The position numbers and the translations under genes are program-made. A stretch of 6,084 nt of DNA from Gammaproteobacteria bacterium. Lineage in GTDB: Bacteria > Pseudomonadota > Gammaproteobacteria > Steroidobacterales > Rariloculaceae. The DNA is taken from positions 1 through 6,084 of the forward strand of contig JAFGNC010000599.1 in assembly GCA_016927175.1 (NCBI GenBank), read 5' to 3'. Positions 1-5,531 of the stretch are shown here, in pieces (the stretch's first letter is position 1; the number at the start of each line of letters is the position of its first letter). The notes under the pieces were generated by a model, which saw only the letters and a program-made list of their open reading frames with translations, was not told the DNA's origin and did no database searches.

Positions 1-37
1 AGCAACCGTTCCGTCGTCAGCAACCGGTCCCGTCGTG
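1..37. repeat. Imperfect tandem direct repeat, 18-19 bp, cut by the window edge
   Basis: Two adjacent copies of an AGCAACCG-starting unit lie at 1-18 and 19-37; the units share the ends AGCAACCG and CGTCGT and differ by a few bases and one indel. A further AGC follows at 38, so a third copy may have begun and decayed. The array may continue to the left of the window. The surrounding 1-173 stretch holds no gene I can support. It does contain a perfect 12-bp palindrome at 119-130 and a small GCCC/GGGC hairpin at 90-101, both of which may be chance in such GC-rich DNA. Confidence 0.5.
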
Positions 38-130
38 AGCCACTGCGCGGAGGCTGGCATGCGAGCCGTGGCGCGTGCTGGCGTCGCACGCCCTCAAGGG
101 CTGAGCGGAAGCCGGCGCCGCCCGCGGGCG

Positions 131-158
131 ACGCCGCGGCCCCCGAAGGTTGCGGCGT
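131..158 (-). terminator. Terminator-like hairpin after the last operon gene (no U-tract)
   Basis: A perfect 7-bp inverted repeat (ACGCCGC at 131-137, GCGGCGT at 152-158) starts 15 bp past the stop codon of the TPR gene. Read on the minus strand, the interior contains CC-TTCG-GG, so the RNA could fold into a stem capped by a stable UUCG tetraloop. No run of T follows on the minus strand, so it does not meet the classical intrinsic-terminator definition. It could still be an end-of-transcript stability element or a Rho-assisted stop. Its position exactly at the operon end is the main argument for it. Confidence 0.35.
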
Positions 159-173
159 GGCCCGTCGTCGCGA

Positions 174-890
174 TCAGCCGCGGCGGCTCTTCGACGCCTG
201 CTGCAGAAGCGACCTGATCTCGGCCCTGCGCCCCGCGTCGAAGATCGGTCTCGCCTCGACCGCAGGCGCATCGAGTGCGCGCTCGAGGCGCTCGACGGCA
301 CCATCGGTATCGCCGTGCTCGAGCAGGAACTCGCCGTAGAAGAAGTTCGCGTCGATGTTGCCCGGATCAACCGTCAGCGCCTTGCGGAAATATCCTTCGG
401 CGAGATCGTCGTCGCCGAAGCCGATGATGCCTCCCGGGACCTTCGAGTACAGCGCGCCGAGCGACGCGTAGATGCCGCCGTCGAGCGCGGCGGGGTCGAT
501 CGACTCCGCCTCGTGCAGCGCCTTCCGCGCGGCTTTCGCATACTTCATCGCGCTCATCCCGCCCACCTCGCCGGCAAACGTGCTGAGCACGATGCCGCGC
601 CAGGCGACGGCCTCGACGCGCCGGGGGTAACGCTCGGCGAGCTCGTCCGCGCGCCCCTGCAGCGCCTCGAAGGCCGACTTGCGGGCCTTGCCGTCCGTGG
701 TCCGGTAGAGCGCCTCGGCCCACTCGCGCTGCAGCGCGAGCAATTCCGTGTCGAACCCGCCCTGTGCGGCGGCGGCCGTCCGCACGGATGCGGCACCGTC
801 GTCCGCATCGGCGGCCGCGGCGATCTGCGGCAGGCCGCAGGCGATGCCATACAGGGCGATCGAAACCGCCGTTCGCGTAATCGTGTTCAT
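174..890 (-). CDS. Secreted TPR-repeat protein, last gene of the operon
   Basis: A 238-residue protein with a plausible Sec signal peptide: MNTITR, then a hydrophobic stretch to about residue 20, then an Ala-rich site near A24-A27. It is therefore probably periplasmic. The mature part is helical. Residues about 137-210 look like tetratricopeptide units (alternating small and aromatic positions, with a DPGN turn at 165-168 and FYGEFLLEHGD at 174-184). A distinctive VPGGIIGFGDDD loop (141-152) separates the helices, and the C-terminal motif DAGRRAEI (208-215) precedes the last helix. TPR proteins bind partners and are not expected to be catalytic; the partner here is unknown. The start is well supported: ATG with AGGAG seven bases upstream, overlapping the SDR stop as ATGA (887-890). 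An upstream extension is open in frame but only runs through the SDR gene. Function beyond 'TPR protein of the operon' cannot be read from sequence. Confidence 0.85.
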   Translation of the reverse strand: MNTITRTAVSIALYGIACGLPQIAAAADADDGAASVRTAAAAQGGFDTELLALQREWAEALYRTTDGKARKSAFEALQGRADELAERYPRRVEAVAWRGIVLSTFAGEVGGMSAMKYAKAARKALHEAESIDPAALDGGIYASLGALYSKVPGGIIGFGDDDLAEGYFRKALTVDPGNIDANFFYGEFLLEHGDTDGAVERLERALDAPAVEARPIFDAGRRAEIRSLLQQASKSRRG

Positions 891-1795
891 CTCGAGTCTC
901 CTAGACCTGGTGGGATGCAATCGCCTGGCGGGATTGCCATGGGGTGGTGGGATGCAACCGAAGGAGCCCGCGGCGCCGCCGGCGCCATGGCCGGGACTCG
1001 CGCCGGAAGCGCGGCGTAGCGACGGATGGTCGGCAGCTGCCTCCGCAGGATGCCGTCCACGACACCCGGCAGCAGACCGTTCAGCTTCGCCGCGACGCGC
1101 TCGCGCACGCCGAGCACCCATTCGCGTCTCTCCGTGACGAGCAGGCGCTCGATCGAAGCCGCCACGGTCTCGGCGGAATCCATGCCCACTTTGAGCTCCT
1201 CGTTCATCGCCCGGATCGCGTCGGTCGTGAGCGCGGTACGCGTCGCCCGCGGCGCTAGGTAGTGCACCTTGATCCGAGTGCCGGCGAGCTCTCTGCGCAG
1301 CGCCTCCGAAAAGCCCCGCACCGCGAACTTCGTCGCCGAGTACACGGTGAAGCCGGGATAGGCAATCGAGCCGAAGACGGAGCCCACGTTGACGATATGT
1401 GCCGGAGCGGCGGCCGCGAGCAGCGGCAGCAGCGCCTGGCACAGCAGCATCGGCGCGAGCACGTTGATACGCAGCGCTCGCTCGATTTCCTCGCTCGACT
1501 GCTCCTCGAAAAGACCGAAAGGATTGACGCCGGCGAGGTTGACCAGCACGTTGACCCGCGACTCCTGCGCGAACGCCGTCAGGGCCGCGCGACCGTCCGC
1601 GTCCGCCACGTTCGCGACGGCGGCCTCCGCGTCGATGCCTTCTTCGCGGAGCTCGGCGGTGAGCCGGGTCAGCGGCCCTTCGGCGATATCGGTCAGCCGT
1701 ACCGCGGCGCCCGCGCGCCCGAGCCGCCGTGCGGCGGCCGAGCCGATACCGCCGCCCGCGCCGGTGATCAGCACACGCGCGTGGCCGAGCTTCAT
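887..1795 (-). CDS. Short-chain dehydrogenase/reductase (SDR), classical type
   Basis: A 302-residue Rossmann-fold oxidoreductase. The cofactor motif TGAGGGIG is at 11-18; D36 at the end of the second beta strand suggests NAD(H) rather than NADP(H). NLAG is at 86-89, and the catalytic tetrad can be placed as N111, S139, Y152 and K156 (YSATK, 152-156). The usual PG motif after the active site is replaced by APRATRT (181-187). The classical core ends near residue 255; a Pro/Ala-rich tail of about 45 residues follows and looks poorly conserved. It likely interconverts a hydroxyl and a keto group on the pathway intermediate; the substrate is not evident. The start ATG has GGGAGG a few bases upstream and overlaps the previous stop as ATGA (1792-1795). 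The cytosol is the expected location, as no signal peptide is visible. Confidence 0.92.
   Translation of the reverse strand: MKLGHARVLITGAGGGIGSAAARRLGRAGAAVRLTDIAEGPLTRLTAELREEGIDAEAAVANVADADGRAALTAFAQESRVNVLVNLAGVNPFGLFEEQSSEEIERALRINVLAPMLLCQALLPLLAAAAPAHIVNVGSVFGSIAYPGFTVYSATKFAVRGFSEALRRELAGTRIKVHYLAPRATRTALTTDAIRAMNEELKVGMDSAETVAASIERLLVTERREWVLGVRERVAAKLNGLLPGVVDGILRRQLPTIRRYAALPARVPAMAPAAPRAPSVASHHPMAIPPGDCIPPGLGDSR
909..957. repeat. 12-bp direct repeat in the SDR tail
   Basis: GGTGGGATGCAA occurs exactly at 909-920 and again at 946-957, with starts 37 bp apart. The spacing is not a multiple of three, so the copies are read in different frames of the SDR gene and do not encode a protein repeat. 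They lie in the part encoding the variable Pro/Ala-rich C-terminal tail, just before the TPR gene start. This suggests slippage or local duplication in sequence under weak constraint. Confidence 0.5.
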
Positions 1796-2505
1796 GCGAC
1801 CTCCCGCCGGGTCGCGGCAGCCGTCGCGTCCGAATCGTCGATCGGACCGGCGCCCCGTGCTCTCGGCAACGCGTCGAACACGCCGCGGTAGAGCCGGAAG
1901 AACATCCGTGCCGCATGCAGCACGGCGGCCCGGTCCTCGTGCTCGTCGAGGCGGTTCAGCAGCGACGTCAGCCGCGCGACATGCTCGACGTCGACGCTGC
2001 CGTGCGACAACAGATAGCTGAAGGCGCGGTCAGGCAGAGCAAGCTCCTGCTGGATGATCCGCGCGGCGCGCGTCGCGATCGCGACGCTCGTGCCCTCGAG
2101 CACGTAGACCATGCCGAAGAAGCCGACAGGGTTGCCGCGCTGCACGGTGTCGTAAGCGTAGGCCACCATCGTTTCGGTCGCCGCGCTCGGCATGCCGGCC
2201 GCGACCGCTTCGGCGTCGCGGCCGATGGCACGAAGGTCGTTGAGGATCCACCGCTCGTGGCCGTACTCCTCGCCGATGTAGTCCACGACTGCGCGCCGCA
2301 GCCATTCGAGCCGCGGCGGCAGCCGGTTTCCGCACGCCATCAGCAGCGGCACGGTGTGGCGCACGTGATGATAGGCCTCGGCGAGGAATGCGGCGTACGA
2401 GTCGGCGCCGACCCGCCGCTCGAGACAGTCGGCGATGACCGGCGACGCGAGCAGTGCGGCGCGCGGCTCCGCGGTTTCCCTTTCCAGCAGCTCGAAAAAG
2501 CTCAT
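1792..2505 (-). CDS. Heme-oxygenase-like diiron oxidase/oxygenase (TenA-like 'iron-containing redox enzyme')
   Basis: A 237-residue all-helical protein of the TenA / heme-oxygenase-like superfamily, often annotated 'TenA family' or 'iron-containing redox enzyme'. Candidate metal ligands occur in the order known for heme-oxygenase-like diiron enzymes (HDOs such as UndA, SznF and BesC): a first-helix ligand in YHHVRH (45-50), E80xxH83 in EEYGHE, E137 in VLEGTS, then H168-x3-D172-x2-H175. That pattern argues for an iron-dependent oxidase or oxygenase rather than a thiaminase. Known HDOs cleave or oxidise fatty acids, amino acids and N-substituted substrates, so an acyl or acyl-amide intermediate from the neighbouring ligase is a reasonable substrate (inference). 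The tail after about residue 215 is low-complexity. The start ATG is preceded by AAGGAG with six bases of spacing and overlaps the ligase stop as ATGA (2502-2505). An alternative ATG four bases upstream is in another frame and gives no family match. Confidence 0.88.
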   Translation of the reverse strand: MSFFELLERETAEPRAALLASPVIADCLERRVGADSYAAFLAEAYHHVRHTVPLLMACGNRLPPRLEWLRRAVVDYIGEEYGHERWILNDLRAIGRDAEAVAAGMPSAATETMVAYAYDTVQRGNPVGFFGMVYVLEGTSVAIATRAARIIQQELALPDRAFSYLLSHGSVDVEHVARLTSLLNRLDEHEDRAAVLHAARMFFRLYRGVFDALPRARGAGPIDDSDATAAATRREVA

Positions 2506-4043
2506 GCATGACTCCTTGGAATGTCCGTCAGCAGTTCGTCGTAACAGCGATCGATACGGACTCGGTAGCGGCGCAGGATCCGTTCGCGCCTCGGCCGACC
2601 GTTCGCGGTCGAAAGACCGTTGGCGGCAGAGAACGGCTCGGACGCGGTAATCCACTGGCCGACCCTCGCGTAGTCCGGCAGCTCGGCGTTCACTTTCTCG
2701 ACATGCGCGTCGATGTCCGCTTCCGTCGCGCCCGGCATGGGCACGAGGACCGCGACGTTCCAGGGCCGTGCCTCGCCGAACAGCGCGGCCTGCGCGATGT
2801 GCGGCGACGAGCCGAGCGCCGCTTCGACCCACTCCGGCGACACGTTGCGGCCGAAGGACGTGATGAAGACGTTCCTGCGCCGGCCGTGCACGTACAGGAA
2901 TCCGTCGGGATCGAGCCGGCCGAGGTCGCCGGTGCGCACTTCTGCGACCGCTCCGCCGCCGCCGCTGTACGGCGCGTCGCCTGAACCGGCGGCGGCGGAC
3001 TGATGCGTATAGCCGCTCATGACGGCACCGGATACGACGATCTCTCCCGACTCGTCGACGCGCACGCGCGCGTGCGCCAGCGGACGGCCGACGCTGCCGA
3101 CTCGGCGCGCGCCCGGCGTGTTCAGCGCGACCACGCTGCCGCACTCCGTCAGCCCGTAGCCCTCGTAGACGGGCAGGCCGCACCGCTCCGCACGCTCGAG
3201 CAGCGACTGCGAAGTGTGAGCGCCGCCGACCGCAATGAACCGCAGCGATTCCGGCCGCGCGCCTCCGCCTTCGATCACCCGCACGAGCGCATCGAGCATC
3301 TGCGGAACGACGATGATGCTGTGCGGACGGTACGAACCGATGCATGTCAGCAACCGAAGCGCGTCGAGGCGCGCGCTCCCGACCAGCCCCGTCTCGGCCG
3401 AGCCGGGCACGGCGACCTCCGCTCCCGCGAGCAGCGGCGCGTAGACCCCTGCCACGTTCTCGAGCAGCGTCGGCAGCGGCAGCAGGCACAGATGCCGCCG
3501 GACGTCGACGGCTCGGGTCGCCTCGCGGACCGACTCCGCTACGGACTCGAGCGTTGCGATCGGCAGGCGAGCGCCCTTCGGCTCACCGGTCGTCCCCGAC
3601 GTATAGCTGATCCGGACCGCGTCCCGCGGCGGCGCGGCGTCGGGCGCCGGGCGGAGCCGCAGCAGCCGCATTCCGTCCGGCAGGGCCGCGAGCGGCTCCG
3701 CGCCGAGACAGATGCCCGCAGCGGCGCTCGCGGCGTCGGCGAGCATGGCGTCGGCGCCGCTGTCCCGGAGCACGTGCCGCAACTGGGCCGGCGAGAAGAA
3801 GTCCGGCACCGGAACGACGCTGGCGCCGGTATTCAGCGCGGCGACATCCGCGATGACCCACGCCGGCCGGTTGCCGGCGGCGAGCGCGAACGTACCGACC
3901 CGGTGCCGGCGCAGAACCACGCTCCATTCCTCGACGCGGGCGGCGAGCTCCGCATAGCCCACCCGCTCGTTGGCATCTACCAGCGCGGACGCCGACGGCA
4001 TTGTTGCGGCATGACGCCGTATCGCGTCGACAACCGCGCTCAC
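2502..4043 (-). CDS. AMP-forming acyl-adenylate ligase (ANL superfamily, acyl-CoA synthetase-like)
   Basis: A 513-residue adenylate-forming enzyme that should activate a carboxylic acid with ATP. The phosphate-binding loop YTSGTTGEPKG is at 147-157, the YGLTE motif at 296-300, the ribose-binding TGD at 371-373, and the hinge region GRRRN at 387-391 followed by FGRNVSPEWVE. The C-terminal A10 segment reads NGLSTANGRPRR (475-486). It resembles the NGLLTPTLKLKR block of long-chain acyl-CoA synthetases, but Arg483 stands where the catalytic Lys is expected. A Gly/Ser/Ala-rich insert (about 348-367) sits between the A6 and A7 regions. The GTG start overlaps the methyltransferase stop as GTGA (4040-4043) and has GGAG seven bases upstream. 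The acyl substrate, and whether the product goes to CoA, a carrier protein or directly to an acceptor, cannot be told; no carrier-protein gene is in the window. Confidence 0.92.
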   Translation of the reverse strand: MSAVVDAIRRHAATMPSASALVDANERVGYAELAARVEEWSVVLRRHRVGTFALAAGNRPAWVIADVAALNTGASVVPVPDFFSPAQLRHVLRDSGADAMLADAASAAAGICLGAEPLAALPDGMRLLRLRPAPDAAPPRDAVRISYTSGTTGEPKGARLPIATLESVAESVREATRAVDVRRHLCLLPLPTLLENVAGVYAPLLAGAEVAVPGSAETGLVGSARLDALRLLTCIGSYRPHSIIVVPQMLDALVRVIEGGGARPESLRFIAVGGAHTSQSLLERAERCGLPVYEGYGLTECGSVVALNTPGARRVGSVGRPLAHARVRVDESGEIVVSGAVMSGYTHQSAAAGSGDAPYSGGGGAVAEVRTGDLGRLDPDGFLYVHGRRRNVFITSFGRNVSPEWVEAALGSSPHIAQAALFGEARPWNVAVLVPMPGATEADIDAHVEKVNAELPDYARVGQWITASEPFSAANGLSTANGRPRRERILRRYRVRIDRCYDELLTDIPRSHA

Positions 4044-4639
4044 GCCCGCTCTCCAGCAGCTTCACCGACCGGCGTCCAGGGCGTGCGCCGCGGCAGCCAG
4101 CGCGGCACGTGGCTGCAGTAGTCGTGGTATGGCTTTCCGAATCTTCGGCGCAGCGCCGGCTCCTCGGACACGGCGATGTACACCGCGTTGACGGCCGCGA
4201 ACGCCGCGAACCAGACGAGCAGCGGCAGGGACGCGAAAATCAGGGAGTGGCCGAGAAGAATCAGGAACAGCCCGAGCTTCATCGGATGACGGCAACGGCG
4301 GTAGGGCCCGGCCAGGACGAACGCGGTCGGAGGATCCCAGGGCGCGAGCGTGCCGTGACCCTGCCGGACGAAAAGCTGGATGGCGCTCGAGACGAGTATC
4401 AGGCCGCCGGCGACAAGAGCTGCGCCGGCCGACAGGCGCAGCGCTCCCATAAGGTCCGCAACGCGCGCCGCACCGCCGGCCGAGTCCGTCGCGACGACGA
4501 TCGCCGCCGGAATCGCAACGACGTTGAGCAGCGGCAGAAGCGCGATCGCGCGCACGTGACGCCACAGGGAAACCGTCTCCGACGGGGAAACCGTTGCCGG
4601 CGGGGAAACCGTCGCGGACAGACCGGGACGTGCGTTCAC
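4040..4639 (-). CDS. Membrane methyltransferase of the isoprenylcysteine/phospholipid methyltransferase type
   Basis: A 199-residue integral membrane protein. Hydrophobic segments lie at about 31-50, 68-90 and 122-157. The C-terminal half carries the signature of the ICMT/PEMT family: GPYRRCRHPM (111-120), then EEPALRRRFGKPYHDYCSHVPRW in two parts, with the acidic pair at 159-160 and VPRW at 188-191. These motifs form the S-adenosylmethionine site in this family, so it probably methylates a lipophilic substrate at the membrane, for example a carboxylate, amine or thiol (inference). The N-terminus before the first membrane segment consists of three six-residue TVSP-like repeats. The GTG start at 4639 is chosen because GGGGAGG lies seven bases upstream and it overlaps the previous stop as GTGA (4636-4639). 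A longer in-frame extension would only read through the hemolysin-family gene in the wrong frame. Confidence 0.85.
   Translation of the reverse strand: MNARPGLSATVSPPATVSPSETVSLWRHVRAIALLPLLNVVAIPAAIVVATDSAGGAARVADLMGALRLSAGAALVAGGLILVSSAIQLFVRQGHGTLAPWDPPTAFVLAGPYRRCRHPMKLGLFLILLGHSLIFASLPLLVWFAAFAAVNAVYIAVSEEPALRRRFGKPYHDYCSHVPRWLPRRTPWTPVGEAAGERA
4567..4620. repeat. Three tandem 18-bp repeats encoding TVSP-like hexapeptides
   Basis: The element GGGAAACCGT recurs at 4567, 4585 and 4603 with a strict 18-bp period; the remaining eight bases of each unit vary. On the minus strand the units encode SATVSP, PATVSP and SETVSL, near residues 8-24 of the methyltransferase, before its first membrane segment. 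Keeping the period a multiple of three preserves the frame. Such arrays can change copy number by slippage. Confidence 0.75.
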
Positions 4640-5334
4640 GCCGCAACCTCCCCGGCACGAGCCGCGGCCGGTACGCCGTCGCACAGCCTGCCGGCCATGA
4701 CCACCGGATCGTGGTCGTAGTACGTTCCCCAGTCGTTGTCCCGAGCCCGCAGCAGGGACTGGTCGGCGCCACAGAGTAAGAGGGGCGAAAGGTCGAGGCG
4801 GCTGAACACCCTTTGCACGGTGTCGGCTGCCGTGAAAACGACCCACTCGTAACCCCTGTCGATCAGAAACGGAATCAGCAATCGCACCATCGACAGCGCC
4901 GCGCGGCCGTCGCGGCAGGCGAGGCTGCCGATTTCCACGATTCTGTCGCGCGGCACCGCCACGCCGAGCTGCTCAAGCAGCACGCGCTCGATCGGCAGCC
5001 GCGTGTACTGCTCGAGAAACAGCGTCTCGTCCCCGGCTCCGCGACAACCGACAGCCGCGATCTCCCGGCCGTTGCGGTCGACCAGTGCGGTCAGCTGCGG
5101 CATGAAGCAGCGAAGGCGCGCGCCGAAGTGCTTCGCGTACGCGTCCGCGATGAAAGCTTCGACGTCTTGGCGCCGCGCGGATCGATGGTCGTGCACGATC
5201 AGACGCGGCGCTTCAGGGACGATGCGCAGCACGCGCGACGGTCGGCGGTGTGTGCCTTCGTAATATGAGTCTGCGGCATTGGCGAGCGGCGCGACGCTCG
5301 ACGTGCACGAGGACGATCCGGTCGGTCCGCTCAC
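4636..5334 (-). CDS. 'Thermostable hemolysin' family protein (GNAT-like), first gene of the operon
   Basis: A 232-residue protein matching the T_hemolysin family named after the delta-VPH hemolysin of Vibrio parahaemolyticus. Recognisable blocks, in order: FIADAYAKHFGA (61-72), CFMPQLTAL (76-84), LFLEQYTRLPIE (105-116), RIVEIGSLAC (131-140), WVVFTAADTVQRVFSRL (164-180) and WGTYYDHDPVVMAG (202-215). The family is placed with the acetyltransferase (GNAT) fold, as are the LuxI-type autoinducer synthases, so an acyltransferase role fits better than a pore-forming toxin. There is no signal peptide and no amphipathic pore segment. The first 35 residues are Ser/Ala-rich and unlike the family core. 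The GTG start at 5334 is chosen because GGAGAG lies just upstream (5342-5347). It leads five genes that include an acyl-activating ligase, a likely source of its acyl donor (inference). Confidence 0.88.
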   Translation of the reverse strand: MSGPTGSSSCTSSVAPLANAADSYYEGTHRRPSRVLRIVPEAPRLIVHDHRSARRQDVEAFIADAYAKHFGARLRCFMPQLTALVDRNGREIAAVGCRGAGDETLFLEQYTRLPIERVLLEQLGVAVPRDRIVEIGSLACRDGRAALSMVRLLIPFLIDRGYEWVVFTAADTVQRVFSRLDLSPLLLCGADQSLLRARDNDWGTYYDHDPVVMAGRLCDGVPAAARAGEVAA

Positions 5335-5342
5335 GAATGTCT

Positions 5343-5416
5343 CTCCGTCCGTTGAGCCGGCGCGCCCCGGTGGGCGCGCGCGGGCACTGAATCTCCGTTT
5401 CGAGGATTAGACGGAG
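5343..5416 (-). promoter_or_regulatory. Leader region with ribosome binding site and competing complementary hexamers
   Basis: On the minus strand ACGGAG appears twice, at 5398-5393 and at 5348-5343; the second copy is the ribosome binding site of the hemolysin-family gene. Its complement CTCCGT lies upstream at 5416-5411. CTCCGT could pair with the nearer copy, forming a small hairpin, or with the ribosome binding site, where pairing extends to seven Watson-Crick pairs plus one G-U (5416-5409 with 5350-5343). A weak promoter-like pair, TGATTC (5432-5427) and TAATCC (5409-5404) with 17 bases between, lies in the same stretch. If that promoter is used, CTCCGT would not be in the transcript, so the two readings exclude each other. 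No site is firmly established except the ribosome binding site. Confidence 0.35.
5360..5379. promoter_or_regulatory. GC-rich stem-loop in the operon leader
   Basis: GCGCGCCC (5360-5367) and GGGCGCGC (5372-5379) form a perfect 8-bp stem of only G-C pairs with a four-base loop. It ends 25 bases upstream of the GTG start of the first operon gene and about a dozen bases before its ribosome binding site. No T-run follows on either strand, so it is not a classical terminator. It could be an mRNA-stabilising 5' hairpin or a dyad bound by a regulator. Confidence 0.45.
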
Positions 5417-5506
5417 CGGCGCCGGGGAATCATTCGGTCGGAGGCCGGATTGCGTGGCCGCGGGTTCAGTGTCGGGCGGAACGAGACCGGCGCACGCGAT
5501 GCGCGC

Positions 5507-5531
5507 GACGGTCACGAGGAGGTGGACCGTC
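5507..5531 (-). terminator. Hairpin at the cytochrome b stop codon
   Basis: GACGGTC (5507-5513) and GACCGTC (5525-5531) form a perfect 7-bp inverted repeat with an 11-base loop, overlapping the TGA stop of the cytochrome gene (5532-5530). An alternative fold uses CGGTC (5509-5513) with GACCG (5485-5489), continued by GCGCA/TGCGC (5490-5494/5500-5504). No U-tract follows, so termination is only suggested by position. Confidence 0.3.

Larger units (their letters stand above)
174..5334 (-). other. Six-gene translationally coupled operon
   Basis: Every junction is a 4-base overlap of stop and start: GTGA at 4636-4639, GTGA at 4040-4043, ATGA at 2502-2505, ATGA at 1792-1795 and ATGA at 887-890. 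Each downstream start has a Shine-Dalgarno-like sequence inside the end of the preceding gene. Order: hemolysin-family GNAT, membrane methyltransferase, acyl-adenylate ligase, diiron enzyme, SDR, secreted TPR protein. No internal gap could hold a separate promoter, so the control region should lie in 5335-5529. Confidence 0.9.

Noticed and set aside
1..37. The left-edge repeats as the start of a CRISPR array
   Set aside because: The units are adjacent without spacers, imperfect, and too short; no cas gene is present.
119..130. Perfect 12-bp palindrome as a protein binding site
   Set aside because: It is made only of G and C in GC-rich DNA and has no second copy or associated feature; chance is a sufficient explanation.
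150..1019. Long plus-strand open frame across the TPR gene
   Set aside because: It lies opposite a well-supported gene and gives an Arg-rich sequence with no recognisable fold, typical of antisense frames in GC-rich DNA.
174..1916. A single long minus-strand protein joining the TPR protein to upstream sequence
   Set aside because: The upstream part is only the SDR gene in the wrong frame; the ATG at 890 has its own ribosome binding site and signal peptide, so there is no fusion.
1792..3489. N-terminal extension of the diiron enzyme into the ligase gene
   Set aside because: The extension is an Arg/Ala-rich shadow of the ligase; the family match begins at the ATG at 2505 next to AAGGAG.
3003..4121. 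Plus-strand open frame of 372 codons opposite the ligase
   Set aside because: No recognisable motifs, Arg/Gln-rich composition, and a full set of ANL motifs on the other strand.
4640..4846. Longer N-terminus for the methyltransferase
   Set aside because: It would read through the hemolysin-family gene out of frame; the GTG at 4639 has a near-ideal ribosome binding site and the GTGA overlap seen at the other junctions.
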